Of a stretch of 64,000 bases of DNA, positions 33,568-46,700 are shown in pieces. Origin of the DNA: Bradysia coprophila (Eukaryota; Arthropoda; Insecta; Diptera; Sciaridae); assembly GCF_014529535.1 (NCBI RefSeq), contig NW_023503787.1, positions 26,953 to 90,952 of the forward strand, written 5' to 3'. Below the pieces are notes generated by a model. It was not told the origin of the DNA and searched no databases. It saw only the letters and a program-made list of their open reading frames with translations. Numbering within the stretch: the first letter of the stretch is position 1; every line of letters starts with the position of its first letter. Made by a program: the position numbers and the translations under genes.

Positions 33568-35973
33568 ATGCTTGGAAAGTAGTCAATTTACTTTGTAATT
33601 TTCTTAAAACTGATAGCCATGTTGATCTTACGACAGAGAATTACTTAAAAAGTTTTCCTTTTTCTGAAAGTAAGCTTGCCAAACCGTAATAAACAGAAGC
33701 CAATATGAGAGTAAGCAAAATAAAGTGAAAAACTCGACGGTTTCGTATGCCAAATAGTAAAAACAGCTACGGATAATCCTTAAAAAGGAATAGTACATTA
33801 CTTACCAATGGAACCAACTCTGGAAATGGCACTTCTTTTGTGAAAGAAAATGGCATCGAATCATCTACCGATCGAGGCATAGCCGAGGTCGGTAAACACA
33901 CAAGAAGAAGTTAACTTTACCTCACGTTTTTGAGTAAAACAAAATGTTCCAAACAAAAAAGGAATCTACTATTACCTTCAAAAGGACGGAACCGTATTTT
34001 TTTTGAAAATACCAATTTCCGTTCCAGTATGTTAACTTTTATTATTTTTGACAAGTATGATAGCAACTCTTGCATTTGGCTAGAAGATATAAAACCTCGC
34101 TTTCACTCATCAAAATAACTTTTTGTGCCTTATGATCATAATTCGACGTTTTTCGTAACTGCACATACGATGGAAAAGTTCGATCAAAGTACTGCTCGAC
34201 ATATGTGCGTCCTTAAATTGTGTTTTTCCTATTTTTCTTAGTGAACGAGAGGCTTCCATCACGAGCCGGAGGCGACTTCTGGAATCGAGTTCGCTAAAAA
34301 AAGCTAGGAACAACGTTTTGTTTATAGTTTGTCGGAAATGAGCGACGAAGTCGCGATATTTCGACACTAGATAAACAACGTAACTTTGTCGGCCGGTAAA
34401 CAAAGCCAACAATGGAATTTCATATATATTTTCGGCCGCAATCGAGTGTACCAAGTAAAAGTGAAATTGTTGTAAAGTGATTTCTTTGTTATTGTTTGTG
34501 TGTTCCCTCTCATTATGATCATTACTGCAAAAAAAACGTAGTTCGTAACTCGCGATGAAAGCAGAATTTTTCCGAAGACGCCTCGTTAGGGCAAGCTGAA
34601 TTCCACTTTTCATCACTCGTAACGAAAAATACTATTTCTCATGGTGATGTTACTAACTTCTCTAATTTCCAATTTCTATTTTAGACATAAAGCAGCAATT
34701 TGTAGATCGAAAGAAGGGTTTACAGCAGTGACTAATTATAATGTCATTCTGTGAACGTATTCATTTTCTCCTAATGCCACATAATTTCTCACTATAATTG
34801 GAACATTATCAAGGAGATTCGATCTAATCAAATAATCTTTCGGCTCAGTAAAATAAAAGCAAACCGGGATCCAATAATTACCATCCAAATATGCATACAA
34901 CACAATTCATGTCCCCACACATAGTACACAAAATACAAGAAAACTTGAAATAATTGCGGGACGCCAGATAAAACCACCCGAAATCTCTAATATGGCTGGA
35001 TTCCAAATAGGTGTTTGTGCACGGATTGTAATTGTTGTTGTTGCTGTTGATGTTTGCACGAAATAAAGCGTTTTGCTAATTTAGCATCTGTTAATATAAG
35101 ATACTTTTGGGGGTCTAATTTAACCCCATGTTATGCAATATATGTATACACACACTCATTCGCTGGCTGGGTTGAAAGCTTTTCGTTTTTCTGGCACTAG
35201 AAATATTCCGGAGTGAAGCCAATTCTAATTTTAGATGATAATTTGACTATTTAACAACAAACATTTATTTTATTCGTGCAATCTTGTTGTTTTATCGCTT
35301 TTTCCACGTCCAATCAGTGGGTTGTTGGTTTTTGTAATATGCTTCTAAAAGCCGCTCTATAGCAGTCCTTTAACTGCACTCGTGTTGTTCAAGTGGAAAT
35401 AAAATATTTTTTAAACAGAACTTACAATCTACAATGAGACTCAAATGCTGGCCAGTCATACACAACACTTAAAATTTCTGCTCATTTCATTCCTTAACTA
35501 GCAATATTTGTTTGAAAGCTTTTCATATTTATCTTAAAACGTTCCTAGTCTCAATGTATCCATTTTACTGATAAAAGACCAGAACATTTTCATATTCTAC
35601 ACATTTACTGTTTACAGTTTTGTTTCGCCTTCGATTCATTTTCATTTATCATTATAACTCAATCAAAATTATCAATTCCATCCCACACATTGTGTACTGT
35701 GTGGTGTGAATTTGATATGTGTGAATTATTCAAAATTCCATATTTCAATTTCAACCCAAATAATGGATATTTGTTCTCTATATCTGCGGATAGTGTGCAG
35801 TATATTGTAATTTTGTACAGTAGTGTTGAATACGACGTCCAATAAATAGATTTATCATTGTGCCATTACATTCCCTGGAAAGTCGTATTTTCTGGAACAG
35901 AAGCATAGTCGAGTCGGACTGAAACCGAACCGAATCGTAAAACAAGATCTGCTTAAGCCTCTTGAATTGCTCA
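33568..35973. other. Intergenic, no convincing gene
   Basis: A short palindrome (ACCGATCGAGGCATAGCCGA, about 33868-33894) and GAGCCGGAGGCGAC near 34264 resemble words also seen near 52675, so part of 33.87-34.62 kb may be an old transposon. A 167-codon ATG frame at 34110-34613 (minus) lies in it and shows no family features. The rest is plain AT-rich DNA. Confidence 0.4.
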
Positions 35974-35981
35974 TCTTGAAC

Positions 35982-36306
35982 CAGGGCCTACTTTTTAGAA
36001 ACTTTTAGAGAAAATCGAGAAAATTAAGAAACTTTGAGAAATTCAAGAAACTTCGAGAAATTCAAGAAACTTCGAGAAATATTTCTTGAATTTCTCAAAG
36101 TTTCTTGATTTTCTCGAATTAGAGATATTTCAAGAAATTCCACAAAATTCAAGAAATTCGAGAAACTTCGAGAAATTCAAGAAATTTCAAGAAACGAATT
36201 TCTCGAGTTTCTTGAAGTGTCTCGAATTTCTCGAATTCGAGAAATTTTAAGAAATTCGAGAAAATTCGAGAAATTCAAGAAATTAGTTTCCAAAAAGTAG
36301 GCCCTG
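35982..36306. mobile_element. hAT-type MITE, copy 2 (325 bp)
   Basis: Same family as the element at 14368: termini CAGGGCCTACTTTTTAGAAA and AAAAAGTAGGCCCTG, and the same internal AAGAAATTC-rich sequence. The 8-bp TCTTGAAC flanks it exactly (35974-35981 and 36307-36314). The two copies align end to end with short indels and few substitutions. Confidence 0.9.
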
Positions 36307-36314
36307 TCTTGAAC

Positions 36315-39300
36315 GCATCGCAGTCTAACAAATTTAAGTTTTTTTTATGGTTTTTATACTCGAGGATTCCTTTTTTAATTTTTTTTTTTAAATATTTTTA
36401 TTGTCGGAGAAAGCATTAAAACTCCGAACATAATTATCCTCCGAACACAATAACTATATCAAAAATGTTGGTTATCCGAATGATTTTCTGAATTAAATTT
36501 AAAAAAGCTTCCGAATGATGCGACAACAAATGTGATATTAATTTTGAGAAGTTTCGTTGTTATTTAATATTATATTAATTCACCATTTTATCCATACATT
36601 TTCCCAACTCATGCTTAAATTATACCTTTTCGTTAATGGGACATTGAACTTTTGACATTTTTTGTATTTAGATTAAGAATGTTATTGTAAACAAAAAATT
36701 GTTCTACACTATTGCCGAAATTTCAAGTTTTTTACTTTTAATTTATATTTCAATTACGACTACGACCCAAATTCAACCCAAAAGCATACCTTTTTCGTGA
36801 GAGAATTAAGAAAAAATGACATGAGAAGAAAAGAGAGGCATATAGAGACGTATAGTCTTTTTTATGTTTGACGGATCTTTGAAAATCAGAAAACAATTAA
36901 TTAAAAATATAAATGTTTATAATTTTACGAAAGTGTAGAATAATTTTTTGCTTAGAATAATGTTGTCTATCGAAATTATTGAAACTTCAGTCCCCCATTC
37001 CAGCAATTCCAACGCCTCAATAACTTCACTCTAGTGAAAATATTCATGAAATGTAATAACAGTGAAGTTAAGATAGAGCACTGACATTAGTAATTTTATG
37101 ACGAAATGTAATAGAAGCATCGATTTCAGATGCGGCTCTGTTCCAAACCGAATTTCCTTATTTTAAAGGACTTTTCTTCGAAAGATCATTCAAATTTTGT
37201 TGTCATTTCTAGAAATTTACATTTGCGAGAAATACAATCACAAAGATCAGGACTCACAAATTGTTTTTGTGATTCAAAACAATGGAATGAAATAGTAAAT
37301 GAAACTATGAAACTGAGCTAAATGAAAAATTCTGAAGATTCTTCCAAAAACAAATTACTTCATTAAAATAACCAATGTAAAACGACGAAATGAAAAACAT
37401 GTAGAAACGACAAGCTTATCGCAAAACAGTCGGTAAATCTGTTAATAAAATAAGGCACTTAAAGAGAGCTTAGAAATTAAAAAATGGTTCTACAGTGTTG
37501 ACCATCGACTCCGGACTATTTATATGTTCAGTATTATACTTCCATCTAGCAACTTTAATCTGTTATACCAGAGAGAGAGAGAGAGAGAGAAAGATGATAA
37601 TTATGTCAAATAATTATAATTATCAATGGTTATCATAATTATCGATGGGTTATATTGATAGCCTATAGTGTTTGTAACACGCCAAGATACTGCAACCGAA
37701 TGAACCACCTTTCATTTCTTTCCATCAATATAAGACTGTACTATTTGGCAAAATAAATGATGATTATGAAAAACCAAATACAACATAATAGAGAGAAGGA
37801 TGATTATTTATTGTCGATTTACTAATTTTCAAAATAATGTACGAATAAATGCACCGTAAAATTTCATAAATACAATTTTAAATCCAACGTCAATCTCGTC
37901 TATCACGTTGCGGCTATATATCGCTACACATATAAATATTTACAACCGTATGCGTACACGATAATGGTTAATACCTCCTAAATCTAGTACACTTTTTCTG
38001 CCAAGTCATTAATGATATTTACTGAATGTAATAGATTATTTTTTGGGGAGGGAGCCTCAGATTAAGAGGTTTACGCATTTAAGATAATTTCTCTTTTCAA
38101 AGTAGATCCACAAAGATATATTTAATGTTTGAATGTACATAATGCATAACACCATCCGAGAAATGTTCTGACACATAGAGTTGTAAGGGAAGTTATGGTG
38201 CTTTTCGCTTGTTTTGCCATTGTGGGGTAGAGAGTATAAGTTATACATATTTCCAGGGATCATTTTACTAGGTTGTAAGGTCTGGTATAACGTCTGTGGA
38301 AACTATACATAGATATTCGAGTTATTTAACCCTTTTATATGAGTTATATCGTCATTACACCTCGCCCATAATACGAATTATATGTAAATGTGTACATAGA
38401 TTGCGCAAATGGTGTCGCAATTCTAATCTCTATTCAAATGTAACTATTATGACATGCAAATTCTGGGACATTGAAAATGACCTGTTTTTGTGAAGAATTT
38501 GTGAACAAATTTTAAAGGTAGACAGTTTTCCGACACTGTGTTAGAAGGAACTTTCAAAGTTTCGCTTTAAACCAGGATATTTATTCAATTTGATTAAGGT
38601 GAAGATATCAATGTCGGGGAAACATATTACAAATCGTCAGCAAAGTGTATTTTCACATAGCAATTTTTCTATCGTTCTTGAAAAAAGTTATAACGATAAT
38701 ACGTTCAGATTAAATTTTATTACGGCGTCTGGTGATCAGTCAACTTCCTCTAAAACAAAACTGAAAAACAAAGTTTGGTTAACACAACTTTTTTTTGTGG
38801 TTTAATTTTCCTCCCCAACTAAAAATGCAGAAGTTGTTAACAAACCATATGTTACCTCGGAAAGTTTGTGGAACTATCTTTTACTTGTATATATTTATAA
38901 ATGTGTATGTGCATGCAATTCTATTATTTAAAAAAAAATGTTGAAATTAAAGTGCTGAATTTATGTTTTGCAGTTTGTAATTTAGTTTAGTTTTTTTTTC
39001 TATTCTAGAGCTCCGCAGAAACGTGAAAAATGAGAAGACGACGAAGGACTTCATCAACTCTTAACTGTGTACGTATTTTTGCACTCTAGGTAATAAACTC
39101 TTTAATAGATAATCTTTGTCAAGGATATTTTAATGAATATATATAGAGACATTATAATGTTAACCTAGCTACATGACACGCTCGAAATGGTTAATCTTTA
39201 TAAAGATTTTATTTTCAATTTTGCAGATTTTTTTAACCTTTTTCGAAAGCGATTACTGAAACTTTTCTTGTGAATTCGTGAAGTTGGGAAGATTATTAAA

Positions 39301-40384
39301 AATGGGAAATTTGATTATTACGATAGTGTGAAAAAGAGAATCTGTTTCAATTTTTGAAAATCTTAGCCCTTGAAAAAACAGTACGAATCTCGTGAGTTAC
39401 CAACGTAAAAGAAATTTAAAAAATGGGATGTTTTGTTTGTTGAGAGTTTGTTTCCATTGTGATCAACAACACTAAGATACAAAATAATATTACTTTCAAT
39501 TTCTTTTTAGTTTCAGTAAGTGAAAAAATATCTTTCATCATGAGTTCGTCATGGCAATGAATTTTTTAATTAATTTTTATAAAAAATATAGAAACAATTT
39601 TCACTGGTTTATAAGCTAAATCTGGTTTACTGGTTTCACTGGTTCACTGGTTTATAGCAAAACCAAACTTTTATTAAAACAGGCTCGCGGTCTATTGTTA
39701 ATGTCTTTAAAAACTTCGTAAAAGGAACTCAATTTCGTAGTTATGATTAGTCTTATTCGATGCGATGCTTTATATTTGTAAGAGGGAATGCAACTGCACT
39801 AAATTTTGAAATGTTGTTTTCTTAGCACTAGCACCGGTTACGAGCTTGTAACAAAATTTTCTTGTGAAAAATCATAGTGATATCATAGATCAATCATAGA
39901 TAGTCAGTTTTTTTCTTCGTCACATCGGCTGCGTTCAATATCAATTAATAAAATGTTAATAATATAGCTTCAAAAACTGTTTGAACTACGCTTGTTAAAG
40001 TCAAGATGACTTTATTCGTATCTTGAAAAGAGTGCTGATAAAAAGTGGTTGACAGTGTGCTTTCGAAAACAATATCATTAACAACACAGACTGCATTTTC
40101 TTTTCTTTTTTCTTAAAGCTTTTAGTGATAGCTTTCTTACACAGCAGTCTTTCGAAAAGTAACTTTTCTTGTATATAGAAAGGAATATCATCTACAAAAT
40201 ATCATATTCGTGTATTTCATACATTTTAAGTGTGACTCTATTTTGCCATATACAACACAAAAAAATGAATATAAAATGTGCAGATAGAAGAAAAACATTT
40301 TTCCACTAAAACACGAAGATTGTGGCACCATTTTTAAGTGATAAAGTCAAAGAAAAAATACGAAACTAATGGCCACACATAAAT
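36315..40384. other. Intergenic, 4.1 kb, no gene seen
   Basis: No homology. A (GA)n microsatellite runs at 37571-37592. Near 39600-39655 CTGGTTTACTGGTTTCACTG forms a short irregular tandem repeat. Sequence from about 40323 is shared with 41782 onward and belongs to the CAP gene duplication unit. Confidence 0.5.
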
Positions 40385-40491
40385 TTTATTAAAAACTTTA
40401 CGTAATTAATTTCTGAATGTAATTTAACCAAATGTATTCCATTTCTGCTTTTGTGGCTTTTGGAGTCACTTTATTGAGCAACTTTGTTTAT

Positions 40492-41274
40492 TTATTTCGG
40501 AAGAACATTCTCCCAGTAACGACCTGTGAAATTTCCAGGTGGATTATACTCTACCACAACAAATAAACGGCCATCTTTAGAATAAGCTGCTGCAACACCA
40601 ATTTCTTTTGACCTTTTCCAAATCAATTGTGTAAAATGCCCAGTTTCACCCTTTCCGTTTCCTGACATTTTCTTCCAATCCCAGTATTTAATCTCATCAT
40701 ACCATGCTTTAACAGCATCGGTACTAGCGCTGGGTCTGTCTTCTGTACACGAATATATATTTTCACCGAATTCATATGTGCTGTAATATATTTTCTCATC
40801 TTTTGCTAGCTTGTTGGCCCAACCCTGTGCAATTTTACTTAATTCAAGGCTTAGTTTCAATGGAGGCGCATGATGCATTGCTCGGAGCCTATTATGTTCA
40901 TCCAAACAGTGTTTCTTGAATTCTTTGCTCGTCGTAATGGCCACTTTAGCAGCCATGGATTGTGAAGCGTTATAACCGAACTCATATGGATTTCCCTTAA
41001 TTGCTCTCTGTCCGGTGTTACTTGAATAACCAGCTGGTGTTGTTTCGGTTTGTTTTTTGACCTTCGTGACAGTAGAACCGTCTGTTGGAAAGACTTTCAT
41101 AATTAATAATCATGTCGTAGTTGAAACGTTTCCAATCAAATTAATTCGATAAGGTGAGTAACCTGAATATTTTTTGATATTTGTTGTTGTAGTGATTGTT
41201 AATATAGATCCATCCGCATTGGCCTTGGTATCGGTTTTTGTGAACACGTCGTTACTCTGAAGTGTTGGTGCCAT
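40492..41274 (-). CDS. CAP-superfamily protein, GAPR-1/PR-1-like, copy A
   Basis: Two exons, 41274-41163 and 41081-40492, 702 nt, 233 aa. A Thr-rich N-terminal extension of about 85 residues (starting MAPTLQSNDVFTK) precedes a CAP domain: FKKHCLDEHNRLRAMHHAPP, AQGWANKLAKDEK, GHFTQLIWKRSKEIGVAAAY and VVVEYNPPGNF. These match the CAP signature blocks and the histidine/glutamate cavity of the Golgi-associated GAPR-1 (GLIPR2) group. No signal peptide and no N-terminal glycine for myristoylation is seen, so an intracellular role is likely but lipid anchoring as in GAPR-1 is doubtful. A tandem paralogue lies 623 bp upstream on the same strand with the identical exon plan. Confidence 0.85.
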
Positions 41275-41897
41275 ACCACCAATATATTTATTTCAGAAAA
41301 TCAATTCAAAATCTTGAAAAATTTTACGGAAAATTTGACTAAAAAAATAAATTTAATAAAAAAAAAATCGACAGGCTACTTCGAGAATCAAGCACAGTTT
41401 TGACATTTTTACAATTTTCCATTCATATAAATTAGGGAATAGGGAACATCCGAAAATTCGTTTTCCTACTTTTTACTAGTAAGATTACGTACTTACTCGG
41501 AGATATTTTAAATAGACGCGTATCTCTTTTTATTTCTTCAATTCCACACAAAACTACAAATTATTTTATCCCATGAATATATTTTTAAGTACTTTCAACA
41601 TAAATAGTGTTGTAAAATCTATTACTTCATTATTAACTTTAACAAACATCATAAATTTTTGTCGTCGCTGTCGATAACAGATGTAATAGTCGTCCACAAG
41701 AGGGTACTATAAATTTTACAGCTCAAAACGTTGTATCTCGAATGCATTTCTAATTCACTAAGCTCAATGCGGACAATGGTTGGCACCATTTTTAAGTGAT
41801 AAAATCAAAGAAGAAACACGGAACTTAATGGCCTGACATAAAAATTATTGAAAACACGAAATTATTCCTTTTAGCTCCTGAAGTCGTTATTATCTAT

Positions 41898-42672
41898 TTA
41901 TTTCGGAAGAACGTTCTCCTGGTAACAACCTACATAATTTCCTGGTGGATTATACTCCACCACAACGAACAAGTGCCCATCTTTCGAATAAGCTGCTGCA
42001 ACACCAATTTCTTTCGACCTCTTCCAAATCAATTGCGTAAAATGACCAATTTGACCCTCTCCGTTTCCCGCCATTTTATTCCAATCCCAATATTTGATCT
42101 CATCATACCATGATTTAACCGCATAGTATCCAGGTTTGTCTACTGTAGACCAAAAAAGATTTTCGCCAAAATCAGTTTCGCTGTGATACATTTTCTCATC
42201 TTTAGCGAGCTGGTTTGCCCAGGCCTGTGCGATTTTACTTAACTTATTGTTCAGTTTCAATGGAGGCGCATGATGCATTGCACGAAACTTATTGTGTTCA
42301 TCCAAACATTGTTGTATAAATTCGTTTGAAGTTGTAACAACCGCTTTGGGAGCAGTGGATTTTGAGACGTCATAGCCGAACTCATATGGATTTGCTTTAA
42401 TCGCTTTCACTCCGGTATGGCTTGTATGAACAGCTGGAGTTATCTCCTTTTGTGTTTTGATCCTCTGTCGAGTTGTACCGTCTGTTAGGGAAGAACTTTT
42501 ATGCCTTACAATCATGTCGTGGTTGAAAACTTTTGAATCTAATTAATTCGATAAGTTAACCTGTAAATTTTGTGGTTGTTGTTATCGTAATGGTTTTTAA
42601 TATAGATCCATCCGCTTGGACCTCTGTTACAGTATTTGTAGAAATGTCGGTGCTCTGAAGTGTAGGCGCCAT
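41898..42672 (-). CDS. CAP-superfamily protein, GAPR-1/PR-1-like, copy B
   Basis: Two exons, 42672-42561 and 42481-41898, 696 nt, 231 aa. The first exon is exactly 112 nt, as in copy A, and encodes MAPTLQSTDIST onward. The CAP domain shows FIQQCLDEHNKFRAMHHAPP, AQAWANQLAKDEK, GHFTQLIWKRSKEIGVAAAY and VVVEYNPPGNY. It is about 80 percent identical to copy A in the CAP domain by eye, and more divergent in the Thr-rich N-terminal part. The 3' flank (GGCACCATTTTTAAGTGATA at 41783) is also shared with copy A (40325), so the duplicated unit is about 1.46 kb including downstream sequence. Possibly involved in lipid binding or innate immunity, as for GAPR-1; not shown here. Confidence 0.85.
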
Positions 42673-42941
42673 ATCAATTTTTTATTGAGCAAAATTCAAA
42701 ATCTTACAAAACTACTAATTAAAAACGAAAAATTTGAGTAAAACTGCCGAAGAAAACCTTAAAATTTTGATTAATATATAACTAGACAGACTACTTCGAA
42801 AGCAATCATTTGGTAAAAATTAAATATTTCAGAATACCAAAACGCAGAATGATAAATATGGAGCATATTTAATGGATAAATGTTGTACTAATGTTGCATT
42901 AGTGTTCTATTAACGTTACATTAATGTAGACTTAAGTTGCG
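42673..42941. promoter_or_regulatory. 5' flank of CAP copy B
   Basis: AT-rich region upstream of the start codon with no clear TATA box. It leads directly into the foldback repeat. Assigned as regulatory only by position. Confidence 0.25.
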
Positions 42942-43392
42942 AAAGTGTTGCATTTTTGTGGATGAGTGATGTAAGATTGTTGCACACGGCATGCATTATT
43001 GTTACATCAGTGATGTACATTGTTGGACACATTAAGTATGGTTGAAGCATCCAAAATGCAACAAATATGCGACATTTATGGAACAGTTTGTCTACATCCA
43101 TGCAACAACCCACATAATACTACTAAAGCATTACTGTTGTATAGTTGTTGTATGAATGATGAATATTTGTAGCATTAGTGATGCATTACCAATTTAAAAT
43201 TTATCCAACATTGTACATTACTCACGCAACAATTATACATCACTAATACAACAGTAATGCAACGGCCGTATTTTGTGGGGACGAAGCACAACTGTAGATA
43301 AACTGTTGCATAAGTGACGAGTATTTGTGGCATAAGTGATGGTAATTCATCCTACAATTTTACATCTCTCATCCACAAAAATGCAATATTAA
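42942..43392. repeat. Foldback repeat with GTTGCAT/ATGCAAC words
   Basis: TGTTGCATTTTTGTGGATGA (left, from about 42943) and its inverted partner (TCATCCACAAAAATGCAATA, 43367-43386) form ends of about 37 bp. The interior carries many copies of GTTGCAT and ATGCAAC variants around ACATCACT/AGTGATGT, so it can fold at several scales. No coding sequence. Target duplication not identified. Confidence 0.6.
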
Positions 43393-43499
43393 TGAACCAC
43401 TTATGTAAGAATAAAACAACATTTACACGCCGGCTTTTTAACGTTGCAGGTTGCAGTTTGGCAACGGATTAAATGTTCCACTTTTAATGTATAAGTGTG

Positions 43500-43672
43500 T
43501 AGCACTATTAATGTTGCATTGGGTTGCATTAATGTTGCATTGGGTGGCATTAATGTTGCTTTGGGTGGCATTAATGTTGCATTTGGTGGCATTACTGTTG
43601 CATTGGGTGGCATTACTGTTGCATTGGGTGGCATTACTGTTGCATTGGGTGGCATTAATGTTTCTACAGCAC
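43500..43672. repeat. 21-bp minisatellite, about 8 units
   Basis: GCATTGGGTGGCATTAATGTT and close variants (ATTACTGTT, GCTTTGGGTGG) are repeated head to tail. Because the unit is a multiple of three without stops, frames on both strands are open (for example MPPNATV repeats on the minus strand). I regard these as by-products of the repeat, not genes. Confidence 0.9.
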
Positions 43673-43719
43673 TTATGCCACAGATATATTACGTCATAAT
43701 AAAGTTCTACTGTTAAATT

Positions 43720-46700
43720 AACCTGTCTATTTTGGGTCTATTCACTAAAAATAGACAGACTTCCAATTCTCATGCCCAAGAAACTTATGTTTCATTACAC
43801 TCATTATGCTTGAAAGAAACAACGACTTCCGATGTGAAATTTATCTCCAGTTTCATGTGATAAAGAAAATTAACTGGGTGATTTTGAACCTTGATTTTAT
43901 TACCCCACGCTATTTCCAACTAATAAACAAATGTGGGAACGATTGTCTAATATAAAATATTCGTTAACGACCTTCATGGTTAACTTCTATTTGGTGCCAT
44001 GAATAACAGAACATATTCCACATCCACAATAATACAGCTATACTTCTAATTTTCATTTAATGAAAATACATTACAATCGATCTATAATTCAACTCAACTC
44101 TTATAAGCACATTCGTAAGATATATAAATCGTGATTTTATTACCCTTAAATTACTGCAACTTTCTAGCTTTCTACACGTCGTCGTCTTAATTTTTTGTTG
44201 CCTTTTTTTCACGATGAAACACCCACCCCAAAAACACCCACCCGGTATTGTACTCGTACCGTAACTATTCTGAAGTATCATATAAGTTTCTCAAGACATA
44301 ACTACACATATGTTACCGAAGCTAAAACGTTGTCTTTTCGTTTACCAAAAGGACATTATGTATGGGTTTGATGTAGAAATAAGAAACAATACACATGAGA
44401 CACACGAGAAATTCCAATACACATAATCTATAAAGACCACACAGAGATATAAAATACTAAAACGAATACTGTATGATATCCAAAAATTCTTCTCATATAC
44501 ATAAAATCAAGACGAAACGCAAGAAATTATGTTTCCATGTTGGAAATCCCTAAACTGTGTGTGGTTCGACATTATACAATGGATGTATGTAGCTAAGAAA
44601 TAACGTAACCAAAGCTGATTGTTTATTCTTTTGCGGAGAAAATATCATGTATGGAGATGTCTCTACAAAGAGGAAAGCTTTGACATTAAATGGATAGACG
44701 AAAGTAGTGAGCCATTGTGCTATCACGGACATGATCGTCTCGTCCTTTTTAACTCTTGTATTTTGTGTTGGATGCGAAGGTACATATATGTGTGTAAGTT
44801 TTAGCATCAATACAATGGTCGGTTCATCACTTTGGTGTGTACATGCGGATACGTGTGAACTGCGACACATAAATTTTATTACATTGTATGGAAACTTGCT
44901 ATTTTACTAATATGAAACTTAAAAGGGACTTCTCCTTCACTTCTGTTATGTATATATTACGTTCTATTTATTATATCTAAAATTGGAGTGGAGTGAAGAA
45001 GATGCTTCGAAAGATACGGTTACCTTATTTGTATGATGTGTACAGTAAGAGTTTCATTTCAGTCTCTTACGTAAAATATTGTATTCGAAAGTTATTTTAT
45101 GACAATTTCTGAAGATATATTACTGAACAGACGTTACATAATATAAGATGCACTATCCTGCAATGATAGCCATATATGCATTATAAAACGACCATGTGAA
45201 AAACTCTGAGCAAAAAAATGCAATAAAAAGAGAAACTTAAGTTTAAGCTATAAAAATTTGCTGGAAATGCATACATTGTTCCACATGGATGATGTTCTAT
45301 ATAAGACGAAAAGACATATCATGTGCGGTGGTATATTGATAAATGAGTACATGGTAAAGAATGCAGTTTAAACTTAATATGTTGAAGACATGAAGACTAA
45401 CCATTTACAGTTTATACTCCGCACATCGTCGTAGATATAAAGTCTGATTTAAGAGAATAAACTCTTACGCCTCTAATGCCACTGTGAACGTACCATAACC
45501 ATACGGTAGTATTCGAGTTAATTCGAACAAAAAGAAATATATATCAGTCATGAGAATAGAAACTATACGAAAGTACGATAGACGATCTCGTATACCAGAG
45601 ATGATTTTTTTTGCCTTCTGTGCCAGGGAAGTAGGAATCGATTTGATGTTAGAATTAGAAATTATTATTATCTGTATCTCAGTTGTTTGTTGTTTTTCAC
45701 CTTTTTGAACCTTTAAAGTGTGGTCAGATAAGCTTTTTATCCACTTCTTAAATTTTGGTTACATAGTTGAAACTATCAGTCCAACATTTTTCAAAAATGA
45801 ACTCCGTGAGGCTAGTTAGTTGCGTAAATTGCAGTTTTCAGTCTTCCCCTTACATTGCTGATATTTATTAAATACTTATCAGTTTGTTATCTCCAACAAG
45901 CTAACGTTTAGCACTCGATACGACACAATTAGACAGATGCAATCTATACGACAGATGCAATTCTATACGGCGGGTACCCAATTAATTGATATAAAAATTA
46001 TAAGATGTGTTAATCTTAGTCTAGACATGGAACATTCTGAAAGAAATAAGAAAAAGACATAAAAATTAAAAACCTTGATACAATATCCACATCCACATCA
46101 TCTCCAGCTCAAATGTATTCAACTCAACTTAACTCCAACATTTCACTTGGCATAGTCAACGTTAAAACACATATAATTAGAATATATCCCAGTCGTCATG
46201 TCGTCATTATCATACATGAGTGTTATCATTTACAGACTTTAATATTCTAATTTTATTTTTCAAAGTGAACTTTACAATTCGCACACATAAACTCCCATAG
46301 TCACATGTTATGCAGAGCACCCTTCTCACCTCGAACAACTACCATATACACATCGTATTATATAGATATGAGTGCGCACTGTTTAAAGCAAAAGCTTCAC
46401 AATCTAAATGAGAATAATAATGAAATAAATGCCTCAAAATTTGTTCGAAAAACTTTTCATATTACACGAGATTTTCGCCAAAGAATGTTCCCGTAGTATG
46501 ACATTAAATTTGTATAATTTTCATAAGTATATAAATGTGCAAGCATTATGACAAGGCACAGATAGTAATAGTATATCGTTGTCTGGAAAACATTTTCAGT
46601 TAATTTTTCGCAATTGCTTACTTAATGGTTCTTAATGTGTTAAATTGTGGATAATGTTTTATGCTGATGCTGATATAAGACGAGTACTAGAAATAATTTC

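Noticed and set aside
34110-34613. 167-codon open frame on the minus strand
   Set aside because: No recognisable domain, odd composition, and it lies in a stretch with repeat-like words (GAGCCGGAGGCGAC). More likely part of an old repeat than a gene.
43401-43716. Open frames with MPPNATV or GGINVAL repeats on both strands
   Set aside because: They are produced by the stop-free 21-bp minisatellite; several frames are open at once, which argues against coding.
44550-44870. 106-codon open frame (minus)
   Set aside because: Random composition with no domain or signal; similar-length frames occur on both strands here.
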